Made by a program: the position numbers and the translations under genes | Notes under the pieces: generated by a model | Databases searched by the model: none | Seen by the model: only the letters and a program-made list of their open reading frames with translations | Told to the model about the DNA's origin: nothing | Part shown: piece after piece, positions 7,811 through 16,355 of the stretch | How positions within the stretch are numbered: the first letter of the stretch is position 1 | Layout of the letters: every line of letters begins with the position of its first letter | Source of the DNA: an uncultured Prevotellaceae bacterium | Lineage (GTDB): Bacteria; Bacteroidota; Bacteroidia; Bacteroidales; Bacteroidaceae | NCBI GenBank assembly: GCA_900314335.1 | Contig: OMUV01000095.1 | Coordinates: 1-33,047 of the forward strand | DNA length: 33,047 nt | Direction: 5' to 3'

Positions 7811-8695
7811 ATGAGAAACATCATCCTTCCGGCTGCGCTCCTGCTCTGCGCGCTGTTCATCGCCCCGTCGCCTCTCGCGGCGCAGGGCAGATATGAGAAT
7901 GTCAGCGAGAAAATAGACGGCATCGAGCGCACGGGCATTGTCTACCTGCCCTCGACGCTCCGGGCGGGCGCTCCCATCGTCACCTGCGTACACGGCTACG
8001 GCGGCAAGGCCAATCCTAAGAGTTACGACCTCGATCCCGTGGCCGAGCGCGAAGGCTTTGCCGTGCTCTACCCTCAAGGATTGAAGGACCCTTCGGGACA
8101 CACCGGCTTCAATGTAGGCTATCCCATGCAGAAGGGAATGAATGTCGATGATGTCAAGGCCATCAGCCGCCTCACGCTTTATACGGTTAAGAAATACGGT
8201 CTCAGCCGCGTCAATGTCTTCCTCACGGGCATGTCCAACGGCGGCGATATCTGCTATCTCACGGCTCTTCGCGGCCATCACCCGTTTCGCGCCATGGCGC
8301 CTGTGGCAGGGCTTGATTTTACCTGGTCGCATCGTCTCTACTACGCCACCAATCCTCCCGCCGTCCCGATGTTTGAGATCCACGGCACAGAGGATCGTGT
8401 CTCCGAATGGACCGGCGACCCGGAGGGCAAAGGCGGCTGGGGCGCATACCTGCCTGTGCCGATGGCTGTGGGCTACTGGGCGGCGCGCAACGGCTGTGTG
8501 AGCGAGCGCACCGATACCGTCCCGAGCAAGGACCCTCACAGCACGCATTATATAATACGCCACTTCTACGAAGGCGCTCCTTCCGGCAACGATGTGCAGC
8601 TCTACCAGGTCGTGGGCGCTCCCCACTGCTGGCACAATCATGACATCGACACCGGCGAGGAGATCTGGAAGTTTTTCCGCAAATTTGTAAAATAA
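7811..8695 (+). CDS. Secreted PHB-depolymerase/feruloyl-esterase-like alpha/beta hydrolase
   Basis: A 294-residue exported serine hydrolase. Residues 1-24 form a signal peptide ending APSPLAA before Gln25. The alpha/beta-hydrolase triad is visible: nucleophile Ser142 in GMSNGG, acid Asp195 in HGTEDR, and His within HCWHNHD (about 272-277). CVHGYGG forms the oxyanion region. By family (LpqC/CE1-like) it cleaves ester bonds such as polyesters or acyl/feruloyl decorations on plant polysaccharides; a gut polysaccharide role is inference. The start at 7811 places the signal peptide correctly; an in-frame ATG at 7766 would overlap the glycosyltransferase. It precedes an AraC regulator by 31 bases. 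Confidence 0.88.
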   Translation: MRNIILPAALLLCALFIAPSPLAAQGRYENVSEKIDGIERTGIVYLPSTLRAGAPIVTCVHGYGGKANPKSYDLDPVAEREGFAVLYPQGLKDPSGHTGFNVGYPMQKGMNVDDVKAISRLTLYTVKKYGLSRVNVFLTGMSNGGDICYLTALRGHHPFRAMAPVAGLDFTWSHRLYYATNPPAVPMFEIHGTEDRVSEWTGDPEGKGGWGAYLPVPMAVGYWAARNGCVSERTDTVPSKDPHSTHYIIRHFYEGAPSGNDVQLYQVVGAPHCWHNHDIDTGEEIWKFFRKFVK

Positions 8696-8726
8696 CCCGC
8701 GCCCCGCGCGCACAACCCCGAACGCC

Positions 8727-9542
8727 ATGGAAAGTTTTGATTACCTTATGACCACTTTTATGCCCGATGAACCGGAGGCTACCTACAGCCTCAGAAACTG
8801 GGAGATCGCCTCTGTGGAGCGCGGCGAGGGCTCCTGTGTGATAGGCGATACGGAGACGGAGCTGCTGGAGGGCAGTGTGATGCTCATACCGCCGGACATG
8901 GTGCGCTCCTGGCGCCCCGAGGAGGACGGCATAGCGCTCGTGCGGCTCATCATATCGCGCCATCTGGCCCGCCTCCTTGCCGAGGCGATGCCCGAGCTGG
9001 ACAGCGTGGACGACACCTTCGGCAATTTCTCCGAGGCCATGCTCCTCGACGCCGCCACAGCCCGCTTTGTGAGCCGCACGCTCCGCAAGATGGAGAACTA
9101 CACGCCTGCGCGCCGCGCCGCAGCGGTCGTAGCGGTGATGACAGAGGTCGCGGCCTCGGCCAGCGCGGCGGTAGCCGGCGTATCGAACCATAAACTGATG
9201 GAGATGGCGCGCATGGCGCTGGTCAGGCAGTATGTCAGCGAACGCCTTACCGCCGACATCAGCGTCGGAGAGATCGCCGCGCTGCTCGCCATGAGTCCCG
9301 CCGCGTTCTGCAACTTTTTCCGCCACGCCACAGGCCTCTCCTTTATCTCCTACGTCAATGCGTGCAGGATAGACAAGGCCTGCGAGATGCTCCGGAGCGG
9401 CAAATTCTCCAACACCGAGATTGCCGCGCGCTGCGGATTCAGCAACGCCCAGTATTTCTGCCGTGTCTTCCGGGAGGCCAAGCAGACCACGCCGCGCCGC
9501 TGGGCTGCGGAGCACACAGGAGAGCAGACTGCGGAGCATTAG
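8727..9542 (+). CDS. AraC-family transcriptional regulator
   Basis: A 271-residue DNA-binding regulator. The N-terminal half (about 1-150) looks like a cupin-type sensing domain (EGSVMLIPPDMVRSW). The C-terminal 100 residues carry two helix-turn-helix units: DISVGEIAALLAMSPAAFCN and the hallmark NTEIAARCGFSNAQYFCRVF before TPRRW. Ligand unknown. It lies 31 bases after the secreted esterase and may control that gene or the adjoining epimerase operon (inference from position). The Ala-rich segment between the domains has no recognised function. Confidence 0.93.
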   Translation: MESFDYLMTTFMPDEPEATYSLRNWEIASVERGEGSCVIGDTETELLEGSVMLIPPDMVRSWRPEEDGIALVRLIISRHLARLLAEAMPELDSVDDTFGNFSEAMLLDAATARFVSRTLRKMENYTPARRAAAVVAVMTEVAASASAAVAGVSNHKLMEMARMALVRQYVSERLTADISVGEIAALLAMSPAAFCNFFRHATGLSFISYVNACRIDKACEMLRSGKFSNTEIAARCGFSNAQYFCRVFREAKQTTPRRWAAEHTGEQTAEH

Positions 9543-9562
9543 CGTCGTATGAGAAATTTCGC

Positions 9563-9570
9563 TACATTTG
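9563..9570 (+). promoter_or_regulatory. Promoter -7 box of the epimerase operon
   Basis: TACATTTG, a match to TAnnTTTG, 51 bases before the ATG at 9621. The upstream element is not clear. Confidence 0.5.
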
Positions 9571-9620
9571 CATGAGGCGATAAACCGATGAGAATCTAAA
9601 AAATAAAACTAAATACAGAT

Positions 9621-10490
9621 ATGGAAGAGATCAAAAACGAGAAGATAAGCATCAGCACCAGCAGTTACAGCGCTGAGTTGTGCAGCGTGAAGAATGTCAG
9701 GACCGGCGAAGAGCTCATGTGGCAGGCCGACCCGAAGTACTGGGGCCGCCATTGCCCCATGCTGTTCCCCACGGTGGGCGCCGTGTGGGAGGGCCGCTAC
9801 CTGCACCGCGGTGTGTGGCGCAACATGCCCAAGCACGGCTTCATGCAGCAGCGCGAGTTTGAGCTCAGGGAGCAGACCGCCGACTCGGTGACCTACTTCG
9901 CCCACGACAACCACGACACACGCCTCATCTACCCCTTCGAATTCGAGCTCGAGCAGAAGTTCCGCCTCGAGGGCAGCGTGGTGCATGTGGAGTGGACCGT
10001 GAGAAGCGAGGGCTCGGACGATATGCCGTTCCAGATCGGCGGCCATCCGTCGTTCTTCTTCCGCGGCTGGAAGCCCGGGCAGGACGTCAAGGGCTACCTA
10101 CAGTTTGACATCCCTTCGCCCGAGAGCGCCACGGTGGGCTGCGAGGGCTGCCTCGGAGCAGAGCGCTACCGCCTCAATGCGCCCGACGGCGTGATGGAGG
10201 TGCACGACGCCGACTTCCAGGTGGACTCCATCATCATCGACCACAGCCAGGTGCACTCCATCACGCTCATGGACACGGAGCGCCGGCCGGTGGTGAGAGT
10301 CAGCAGTCAGGCGCCCGTATTCCTCGTATGGTCGCCCTACGGAATTGAAGCGCCCTTCGTGTGCCTCGAACCGTGGTACGGACTCTGCGACGCCGAGGGC
10401 TACAACGGAGAATTCATCGACCGTCCCTATACCAACATCGCCCCTGCCGGCGGAGAATGGAAGGGCGGATATGACATAGAGGTACTGTAA
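9621..10490 (+). CDS. Aldose 1-epimerase-like (galactose mutarotase superfamily) protein
   Basis: A 289-residue cytoplasmic protein with the galactose-mutarotase beta-sandwich pattern: early CSVKNVRTGEELMWQAD, then WGRHCPMLFPTVG, the MPKHGFMQQREF block carrying a catalytic-type His, and IGGHPSFFF with the second expected His. Family members interconvert alpha and beta anomers of sugars or sugar phosphates. Bacterial paralogues of this LacX/YeaD-like type have uncertain substrates, so I do not call galM. No signal peptide. It starts a likely operon with the EEP/phosphoesterase fusion 27 bases downstream. Confidence 0.88.
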   Translation: MEEIKNEKISISTSSYSAELCSVKNVRTGEELMWQADPKYWGRHCPMLFPTVGAVWEGRYLHRGVWRNMPKHGFMQQREFELREQTADSVTYFAHDNHDTRLIYPFEFELEQKFRLEGSVVHVEWTVRSEGSDDMPFQIGGHPSFFFRGWKPGQDVKGYLQFDIPSPESATVGCEGCLGAERYRLNAPDGVMEVHDADFQVDSIIIDHSQVHSITLMDTERRPVVRVSSQAPVFLVWSPYGIEAPFVCLEPWYGLCDAEGYNGEFIDRPYTNIAPAGGEWKGGYDIEVL

Positions 10491-10517
10491 GTCTGGAGCG
10501 CTATAAAGGAGACAGCG

Positions 10518-12413
10518 ATGATGAGATTTGCCAGGATCATGGCGGCCGCCTTCGCGGCTGCCGCCTTGCTGCCGCTCAGCGTGGCGGCGCAGTACGACCA
10601 TCAGAAGGAGAACACCCTCAGGATAATGTCCTACAATGTGCTCAACGGCCTAAAGCTCGACCACAAGACTATCAATTACTCCGGCCAGATGAGCCTCATC
10701 GAGCGCACTGCGCCCGACGTGGCCGCCATCGAGGAGGTGGACAGCATGACGGAGCGCTCGCGGGGGCACTACCTGCTGGGCGAGTACGCTTCCTATCTCG
10801 GCATGCACGGCTATTATTCGCCCGCCATAGACTTTCAGGGCGGCCGCTACGGCATGGGCCTGCTCAGTAAGCGCCGCCCGCTCAGCATCAGGCGGCTGCC
10901 GCTGCCCGGACGCGAGGAGGCCCGCACGGTGATCATCGCCGAGTATGACCGCTACGTCATCGCCGCCACCCATTTCTCCCTCAACGATACCGACCGCATC
11001 GCCTCGCTCGACATCATCTGCCGCGAGGCCGACCGGTACGCCAAACCGTTTTTCCTCGCCGGTGACCTGAACGCCACGCCTGAGAGCGGGAGCGGCAAAG
11101 TGCTCGCCAGCCGTTTCCAGCTTCTCACCGATCCGAAGGCGCATACGTTTCCCGCCGACAAGCCTACGGAGACCATCGACTATATAGCGCTCTACAAGAA
11201 CCGCTATGCCGACGCGGTGTGCCTCCTCTCCCGCGGCGTCATCAACGCCCCCGACGCCTCGGACCATCGCCCCGTCTACGCCGACGTGCGCTTTAAGACG
11301 CCCGCCGACAAGCTCCTCTGCGCGCCGCCTTACCTGCAGAACTTTTCCTCCACCGGCGTGACGGTCATGTTCCAGACCAACGCCCCGGTCCACACGTGGG
11401 TCGAGTACGGCACGGACACCCTGCATATGCGCCGCGCCCGCACACTGCTCGCCGGTCAGGAGCCCTGTTTTGACATCGAGAACAAGATCAGGCTCGACAG
11501 CCTCCGGAGCGGAAGAAAGTATTACTACCGCGTGTGCATGCAGGAGGTGCTCATCAACCAAGCCTACTACAAACTGCTCGGCGACACCGTCCGCACGCCG
11601 CTGCGCTCCTTCACCCTGCCATCCCCTGAGGACGACAGCTTCACCGCCATTGTGCTCAACGACCTCCACGAGCGCGACGATGTGATGCGCTCGCTCCTCA
11701 ATGTGGTCCGGCAGAACGGTATCAGTTACGACCTCGTCTTTTTCAACGGCGACTGCGTGCCCGAGCCCGACAGCCGCGCCAACGCCATCGAGAGGGTCAA
11801 CGCGCTCTTCTCCGCAGTGGGCGCGGACAGTTGCCACGCCATCATCATCCGCGGCAATCATGAGATACGCAACTCCTACTCGGCCGGCATGCTCTCCCTC
11901 ACGGACAATTTCGACGGCAAGACCTACGGCGCATTCTCCTGGGGAGACACACGGTTTGTCGTGCTCGACTGCGGCGAGGACAAGCCCGACAACACATGGG
12001 TCTACTACGGCCTCAACGACTTTTCACAGCTCCGCGAAGACCAGACGGCGTTCCTGAGGAAGGAGCTCTCGGGCAGGGAATATAAGAAGGCCCGCCGCCA
12101 TATTCTCCTCAACCACATCCCCATCTGGGGCGCCGACGACGTGTACACCGACGGCTATCACCCGTGGACGGCCATGTGGTCACCGCTGCTTGTGAAGGCC
12201 GGTTTCGATGTCAATCTCGTGGCGCACGCCCACTTCTTCTACTCTTACGACAAGGGCGTCAAAGGCAATCCCTGTCTCTGTGTGGGTGGCGGCGGCCCCT
12301 CGATGGACGGCAAGGAGCAGGGCACCGTCATGGTGCTTCAGAAGAACGGCGGCAGCCTGCGCCTGCGTGTGTTCAACACCCACGGCGCCGTGCTCTTCGA
12401 CCGCATGCTCTGA
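10518..12413 (+). CDS. Secreted fusion of an EEP nuclease/phosphatase and a purple-acid-phosphatase-like metallophosphoesterase
   Basis: A 631-residue exported protein with two phosphoesterase modules. Residues 1-24 are a signal peptide (cleavage before Gln25). The first module (about 32-260) is an endonuclease/exonuclease/phosphatase fold: SYNVLNG (Asn40), AAIEEVD, THFSLNDTDR, AGDLNATPES and SDHRPVYAD (about 248-256). A linker of about 105 residues resembles the Fn3-like N-terminal domain of purple acid phosphatases (VTVMFQTNAPVHTWVEYG). The second module (about 370-600) has calcineurin-like metal motifs: NDLHE, FNGDC, IRGNHE (about 444-449), LNHIP and AHAHFF. Both active sites look intact, so it may remove two phosphates or cut nucleic acid and then dephosphorylate in the periplasm (inference). 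A GGAG lies upstream of the tandem ATGs at 10518. Confidence 0.88.
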   Translation: MMRFARIMAAAFAAAALLPLSVAAQYDHQKENTLRIMSYNVLNGLKLDHKTINYSGQMSLIERTAPDVAAIEEVDSMTERSRGHYLLGEYASYLGMHGYYSPAIDFQGGRYGMGLLSKRRPLSIRRLPLPGREEARTVIIAEYDRYVIAATHFSLNDTDRIASLDIICREADRYAKPFFLAGDLNATPESGSGKVLASRFQLLTDPKAHTFPADKPTETIDYIALYKNRYADAVCLLSRGVINAPDASDHRPVYADVRFKTPADKLLCAPPYLQNFSSTGVTVMFQTNAPVHTWVEYGTDTLHMRRARTLLAGQEPCFDIENKIRLDSLRSGRKYYYRVCMQEVLINQAYYKLLGDTVRTPLRSFTLPSPEDDSFTAIVLNDLHERDDVMRSLLNVVRQNGISYDLVFFNGDCVPEPDSRANAIERVNALFSAVGADSCHAIIIRGNHEIRNSYSAGMLSLTDNFDGKTYGAFSWGDTRFVVLDCGEDKPDNTWVYYGLNDFSQLREDQTAFLRKELSGREYKKARRHILLNHIPIWGADDVYTDGYHPWTAMWSPLLVKAGFDVNLVAHAHFFYSYDKGVKGNPCLCVGGGGPSMDGKEQGTVMVLQKNGGSLRLRVFNTHGAVLFDRML

Positions 12414-12425
12414 GCGCGCCGCAAG

Positions 12426-12830
12426 ATGTCGGAAAATAACATGGAGAGCATCAGGGTTGTGGCCGCAGTCATCTGCCATGAAGGCAGGGTGTTCGCCTCG
12501 CAGCGCGGATACGGCGAATATAAGGACGGCTGGGAGTTCCCCGGCGGCAAGATAGAGCCCGGCGAGACGCCCGAGGCCGCCCTCAGGCGCGAGATAGAGG
12601 AGGAACTGGCCACCACCGTCGCCGTCGGGGCGCTGCTTGGCAACATCGAGTACGACTATACCGACTTCCACCTCTCGATGGCTGTCTACCAGTGCCGCGT
12701 GCTCGCGGGCCACCTCACGCTCCTCGAGCACGAGTCCGCGCGCTGGCTCAGCCGCGAGCAGCTCGGCAGCGTCGGCTGGCTCCCTGCAGACCGGCTGATC
12801 CTCGGGCGCGTGGCGCAGCTGCTGCCATAG
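12426..12830 (+). CDS. Nudix hydrolase, MutT-like nucleoside triphosphate pyrophosphohydrolase
   Basis: A 134-residue cytoplasmic Nudix enzyme. It begins with a beta strand VVAAVICHEGRVFASQRGYG, then the full Nudix box GGKIEPGETPEAALRREIEE ending EEL, which supplies the metal-binding glutamates. Length and the WEFPGGK lead-in match MutT-type enzymes that hydrolyse oxidised (d)NTPs such as 8-oxo-dGTP; the specific substrate is not provable. It follows the fusion gene by 12 bases. An internal Met at 12441 (MESIRVV) is an alternative start. Confidence 0.92.
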   Translation: MSENNMESIRVVAAVICHEGRVFASQRGYGEYKDGWEFPGGKIEPGETPEAALRREIEEELATTVAVGALLGNIEYDYTDFHLSMAVYQCRVLAGHLTLLEHESARWLSREQLGSVGWLPADRLILGRVAQLLP

Positions 12831-12851
12831 TCCAGGGGGCCGTTTTATCCC

Positions 12852-13058
12852 CGCTTTTGACCCTTTGTAAACAACTGAAAATCAACGCTCACAAAAGGCC
12901 AAAACTACATTTGAGATGAGAAAAACTATCTCAAATGTAATCTCGCTCATGTCCTATGTGAGTATCCGCACAAGCGGAAGGGTTTTTGAAGTGTGTGTGG
13001 AATGCCTTTTGAAAAATGAGAAAAAGGCCACTCGTTTCGTATCGCAAATTTATATCAG
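12852..13058 (+). repeat. Dispersed intergenic repeat, copy A (TACATTTGAGAT hairpin element)
   Basis: Aligns by eye with copies C and D over its full length and with copy B in part. It begins near TTTTGACCCTTTG, carries a 12-bp inverted repeat (TACATTTGAGAT at 12906-12917, complement at 12928-12939, 10-base loop), shares GTCCTATGTGAG and AAGCGGAAGG with D, and ends near AATTTATATCA. It lies between the converging Nudix and GHL10 genes. Confidence 0.85.
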
Positions 13059-13152
13059 CAGGACGGTAGGGCGACAACTTTTTTACGGCAATCCTTTCCC
13101 TCTACTCCGACGGACCGCGATAACATCCGTCCCGGAATTCGCTTATATACGG

Positions 13153-13190
13153 CAATCGTCTCCCCCGGCCGGGACCGGAAGAGACGATTG
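13153..13190 (-). terminator. Hairpin at convergent gene ends, possible terminator
   Basis: A perfect 10-bp stem CAATCGTCTC / GAGACGATTG (13153-13162 and 13181-13190) with a GC-rich inner loop able to pair further. No T-run follows on either strand, so terminator function is only likely from its position 30 bases past the GHL10 stop. Confidence 0.5.
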
Positions 13191-13219
13191 TGAGGAATGT
13201 CGGATGCTGGGACGCGGCC

Positions 13220-14752
13220 TCAGAGGCGGACGGCCTTCTTCTTGGCCTTTGACTCGTTGCCCACGCGGTCGAGCGCCGTCACGACGTAGGTGTAACGCTC
13301 GCGGCCCTCGTCGTAGGGCAGTCGGTAGAACGTCTGCGAGGTGATGTCCACGATGTGCGATGCGTCGCTCATGTCCATCGGTTCGCCCGCGGCGAAGCGG
13401 TAGATGACGTAGCGCGTGGCCTCGTCCATTACGCTCTTGGCCTTGGGCGCGGTCCAGAACAGGATGTAGCCGTCCTCGGTCCAGATGGGCTTGAGGCGCT
13501 TCACCTTGGAGGGCGCCTTGCTGTCGAGGAACGGCATGGCGGGCGGCAGCGCCGGGCGCGAGAAGTAGAGCTGACGCATGGCCTCGGCGTAGTTGCCCTT
13601 ATTGTCGGAGAAGGCGCCGCCGTACCACTGGCAGCTGCCAGCTACGCCCAGCGAACGCTCCAGATTCATCTTCGGGATGAGCTGATTGCGCTCCGGATTG
13701 GCGGGGTCGGGATATTTGATCGAGTTCTCCACCGATTCGCCTATTATGAGCGGCCGCGCGGTGACATATTTCGCCCACCAGCGTATGAGTGTCTCATAGT
13801 CGGCCACCTTATGACCTATCTGCCAGTAGAGCTGCGGCATGGCGTAGTCTATCCAGCCCTTGTTCACCCAGTAGAGAATGTCGGCGTAGAGATCTTCATA
13901 GTCCTCGAGGCCGTTGGTATCAGAGCCGGGTACATCGCCGCCGCGGCGCGCATTGTGGTAGATGCCGAAGGGCGAGATGCCGAACTTGACCCACGGCTTG
14001 ACTGTGCGTATCGTGTCGTGGAGCATACGGATGAGTTCGCTCACATTATAGCGACGCCAGGCGGCGCGGTCCTTGATGCCGTTGTTATATTTGGCGTAGG
14101 TGGCATCGTCGGGGATCACCTTGCCGCCACCGCCGGGGTAGGGGTAGAAGTAATCGTCCATGTGCAGGCCGTCGACATCATAGTGGCGCAGGATATCCGA
14201 CACCACGCGGCAGATATATTCCCTGTTGTACGGCTCTCCCGGGTCGAAGAGCAACATGTCGCCATATTTGAAGAAATGGTCGGGATACATGTGATAGGGG
14301 TGATTGACGGCCATGTCGTGGGGCGAGGCAGTCTTGGCGCGATAGGGATTGATCCACGCATGCAGCTCCATCCCGCGCTTATGACACTCCCTGACCATCC
14401 ACTCCAGCGGGTCCCAGTAAGGATCGGGCGCTTTGCCCTGCTCGCCGGTGAGGTAGTAGCTCCAGGGCTCGTAGCTGCTCTTGTAGAGCGCGTCGCCCTC
14501 GCAGCGCACCTGAAACATGACGGCATTTATACCGCAGCGCTTGAAGTTGTCGAGGTAGGTCGTGAGTATGCGCTGCATCTCGTCGCGCGGCATGCCCTTG
14601 TACTGCCCGTTGACAGTCTGTATCCACGCTCCGCGAAACTCCCGCTTGGGCATGGTGTTGATTACTCCGTTTTGGGCTTCAGCCTTATGGACGGTGATTA
14701 CTGTGGCCGTCATGATAAGGGCGGCGATGATGGTAAATAGTTTTCGGTTCAT
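13220..14752 (-). CDS. Secreted GHL10-type (family 10-like) glycoside hydrolase with Fn3-like C terminus
   Basis: A 510-residue exported protein. Signal peptide at residues 1-26 (ending KAEAQ). The main domain (about 36-390) has the (beta/alpha)8-barrel signature of the GHL10/YngK family: EFRGAWIQTVNGQY, CGINAVMFQVR, GMELHAWINPYR, DVDGLHMDDYFYP and KFGISPFGIYHN, with acidic residues near strand ends. The C-terminal 90 residues (KAPSKVKRLKPIWTEDGYIL...) look like a fibronectin type III module. Family members act on glycans, but substrates are poorly defined; peptidoglycan or host glycans are possible. It is 384 bases downstream of asd, so is probably transcribed separately. Confidence 0.87.
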   Translation of the reverse strand: MNRKLFTIIAALIMTATVITVHKAEAQNGVINTMPKREFRGAWIQTVNGQYKGMPRDEMQRILTTYLDNFKRCGINAVMFQVRCEGDALYKSSYEPWSYYLTGEQGKAPDPYWDPLEWMVRECHKRGMELHAWINPYRAKTASPHDMAVNHPYHMYPDHFFKYGDMLLFDPGEPYNREYICRVVSDILRHYDVDGLHMDDYFYPYPGGGGKVIPDDATYAKYNNGIKDRAAWRRYNVSELIRMLHDTIRTVKPWVKFGISPFGIYHNARRGGDVPGSDTNGLEDYEDLYADILYWVNKGWIDYAMPQLYWQIGHKVADYETLIRWWAKYVTARPLIIGESVENSIKYPDPANPERNQLIPKMNLERSLGVAGSCQWYGGAFSDNKGNYAEAMRQLYFSRPALPPAMPFLDSKAPSKVKRLKPIWTEDGYILFWTAPKAKSVMDEATRYVIYRFAAGEPMDMSDASHIVDITSQTFYRLPYDEGRERYTYVVTALDRVGNESKAKKKAVRL

Positions 14753-15136
14753 TTATCTCACATTGTGTGCCCTCCCGCGCAGAAAGGACGGGACAGACAT
14801 AAATAATGTTTTGCGGTGTAAAATTAGCAAAAAATCCTCATCCGCATGCCTTAACGGCACGATAAATGGCCCGGGCACAGCAATTCGGCTCTCTCAGTGG
14901 GCCTATCGCGGCTGCGCCTCCGGTGTCGGAGCCTCGTCGGGGGCAGAGCCCTGCCGGTCGGCGCCTGTTGCTCCCACCTGCTCTCAGCGATGTCCTCTCT
15001 TCGTCTCGCCCCGGCCTATGTGCGTCGCCTTTGTCATTCTGAAGACCTGCGTCTAATATACTACCAAAGCCTCCCCCGCAGGGGAGGCTTTGGTAGTGGT
15101 ATTGCAGCCTTGCGGCTTATGATGTGCGGAGGCGGC
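14753..15136. other. Non-coding spacer between asd and the GHL10 gene
   Basis: Holds the leader of the GHL10 gene (minus-strand TAATTTTA near 14825-14832 is a weak promoter candidate), a GC-rich segment at about 14880-15045 with no recognisable gene, and the 17-bp perfect hairpin at 15060-15097. The plus-strand ORFs across this spacer run on as shadows of asd and have no recognisable product. Confidence 0.6.
15060..15097 (-). terminator. Long perfect hairpin downstream of asd
   Basis: Arms 15060-15076 and 15081-15097 (ACTACCAAAGCCTCCCC and its exact complement) form a 17-bp stem with a four-base loop. It is 40 bases past the asd stop, but no T-run follows on either strand. It may be a terminator, an RNA-stability hairpin or a dispersed repeat. 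Confidence 0.55.
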
Positions 15137-16147
15137 TTACTTCAGATTGCCGCTGCTTATCAGATACTCGCCTATCTGCACGGCGTTGAGGGCGGCGCCC
15201 TTGCGTATCTGATCGCCCGAGAGCCAGAAGGTGAGGCCGTTGGGGTTGGCGAGGTCCTTGCGGAAGCGGCCCACATAGACATCGTCCTTGCCTGCGGTGT
15301 AGAGCGGCATGGGATATTCGCCCGCCTTCGGGTTGTCCACGAGGGTCACGCCCGGGGCCTTGCTCACGGCGATGCGGGCCTCTTCGGGGCTGATGGGCTT
15401 CTCTGTCTCGATCCACACGCTCTCGCTGTGGGAGCGGAGCGACGGCACGCGTACACAGGTGGCGCTTGTCACCACGTCGCTGTGCATGATCTTGCGTGTC
15501 TCGTTGTACATTTTCATCTCCTCCTTGGTGTAGTCGTTATCGGTAAACACATCCACCTGAGGGATCATGTTAAAGGCCAGCTGGTGGGGGAACTTGCTCA
15601 CCGTGGGCTTCTCGCCTGCGAGCACCTGGCGATACTGCTGCTCGAGCTCCTTCATGGCTGTGGCGCCGGCGCCGCTGGCGGCCTGATAGGTGGCCACGTG
15701 GATGCGGCGGATATGGCTGATGGCCTCGAGCGGCTTGAGCACCACCACCATCATGATGGTCGTGCAGTTGGGGTTGGCGATGATGCCGCGGGGCCGGTTG
15801 AGCGCGTCTTCGGCGTTGCACTCCGGCACTACCAGAGGCACATCGTCCTCCATGCGGAAGGCGCTGCTGTTGTCTATCATCACGGCTCCGAAGCGCGTAA
15901 TGTCGTCGGCAAACTCCTTCGACACGCCTCCGCCGGCCGACGTAAAGGCGATGTCCACGCCCTTGAAGTCATCGTTGTGCTGCAGAAGTTTCACCTCGTA
16001 TTCCTGACCGCGGAAACTGTATTTGTGGCCCGCGCTGCGATGAGAACCGAAGAGTGTGAGATGGTCGATGGGGAAGTTGCGCTCGGCGAGCACCTTGAGG
16101 AACTCCTGTCCTACTGCGCCGCTGGCTCCTACTATTGCTACATTCAT
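15137..16147 (-). CDS. asd: Aspartate-semialdehyde dehydrogenase
   Basis: NADPH-dependent reductive dephosphorylation of aspartyl-4-phosphate to aspartate semialdehyde, the branch point to lysine/diaminopimelate, threonine and methionine. The 336-residue cytoplasmic protein has the N-terminal cofactor motif [11 protein letters not shown], the catalytic Cys128 in NPNCTT, the QAASGAG block, and the His-containing [10 protein letters not shown] substrate site. Length is normal. ATG at 16147 follows a consensus -7 box at 16210-16217. It supplies diaminopimelate for the same peptidoglycan stem that ddl completes. Confidence 0.96.
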   Translation of the reverse strand: MNVAIVGASGAVGQEFLKVLAERNFPIDHLTLFGSHRSAGHKYSFRGQEYEVKLLQHNDDFKGVDIAFTSAGGGVSKEFADDITRFGAVMIDNSSAFRMEDDVPLVVPECNAEDALNRPRGIIANPNCTTIMMVVVLKPLEAISHIRRIHVATYQAASGAGATAMKELEQQYRQVLAGEKPTVSKFPHQLAFNMIPQVDVFTDNDYTKEEMKMYNETRKIMHSDVVTSATCVRVPSLRSHSESVWIETEKPISPEEARIAVSKAPGVTLVDNPKAGEYPMPLYTAGKDDVYVGRFRKDLANPNGLTFWLSGDQIRKGAALNAVQIGEYLISSGNLK

Positions 16148-16209
16148 TTTCTGTGATTTTATGATATTCTATAAGGGCCTCAGGGGTGTGATGTGCCCTC
16201 TCCGGTGTG

Positions 16210-16217
16210 CAAATTTA
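16210..16217 (-). promoter_or_regulatory. Promoter -7 box of asd
   Basis: Minus-strand TAAATTTG, a full TAnnTTTG match, 62 bases upstream of the asd ATG; a clear TTTG element is not seen at the usual distance. Confidence 0.55.
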
Positions 16218-16290
16218 CGCTTTTTCCGCGTAACGGGCGTCTTTATGAAATTGCAAACGGCGCGGCCGGTCAATTTCAGTAATAATTGAT

Positions 16291-16330
16291 GTTTGTTCCT
16301 TACAAACATGAATTTTTATTGCTAACTTTG
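16291..16330 (+). promoter_or_regulatory. Promoter of the C69 dipeptidase with small inverted repeat
   Basis: TAACTTTG (16323-16330) is the -7 box, 25 bases before the ATG. Upstream, GTTTGT and ACAAAC (16291-16296, 16302-16307) form a 6-bp inverted repeat with a 5-base centre, a possible operator. Confidence 0.5.
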
Positions 16331-16355
16331 TGGAGACTATAATGTATTACATATT

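Noticed and set aside
12916-13110. Small ORFs inside repeat copies A and D that both begin MRK-ISNV and share MSYVSI and SGR
   Set aside because: The similarity follows from the shared DNA repeat. Within the aligned region the copies differ by indels that are not multiples of three and their reading frames diverge after about 26 residues, so coding is unlikely.
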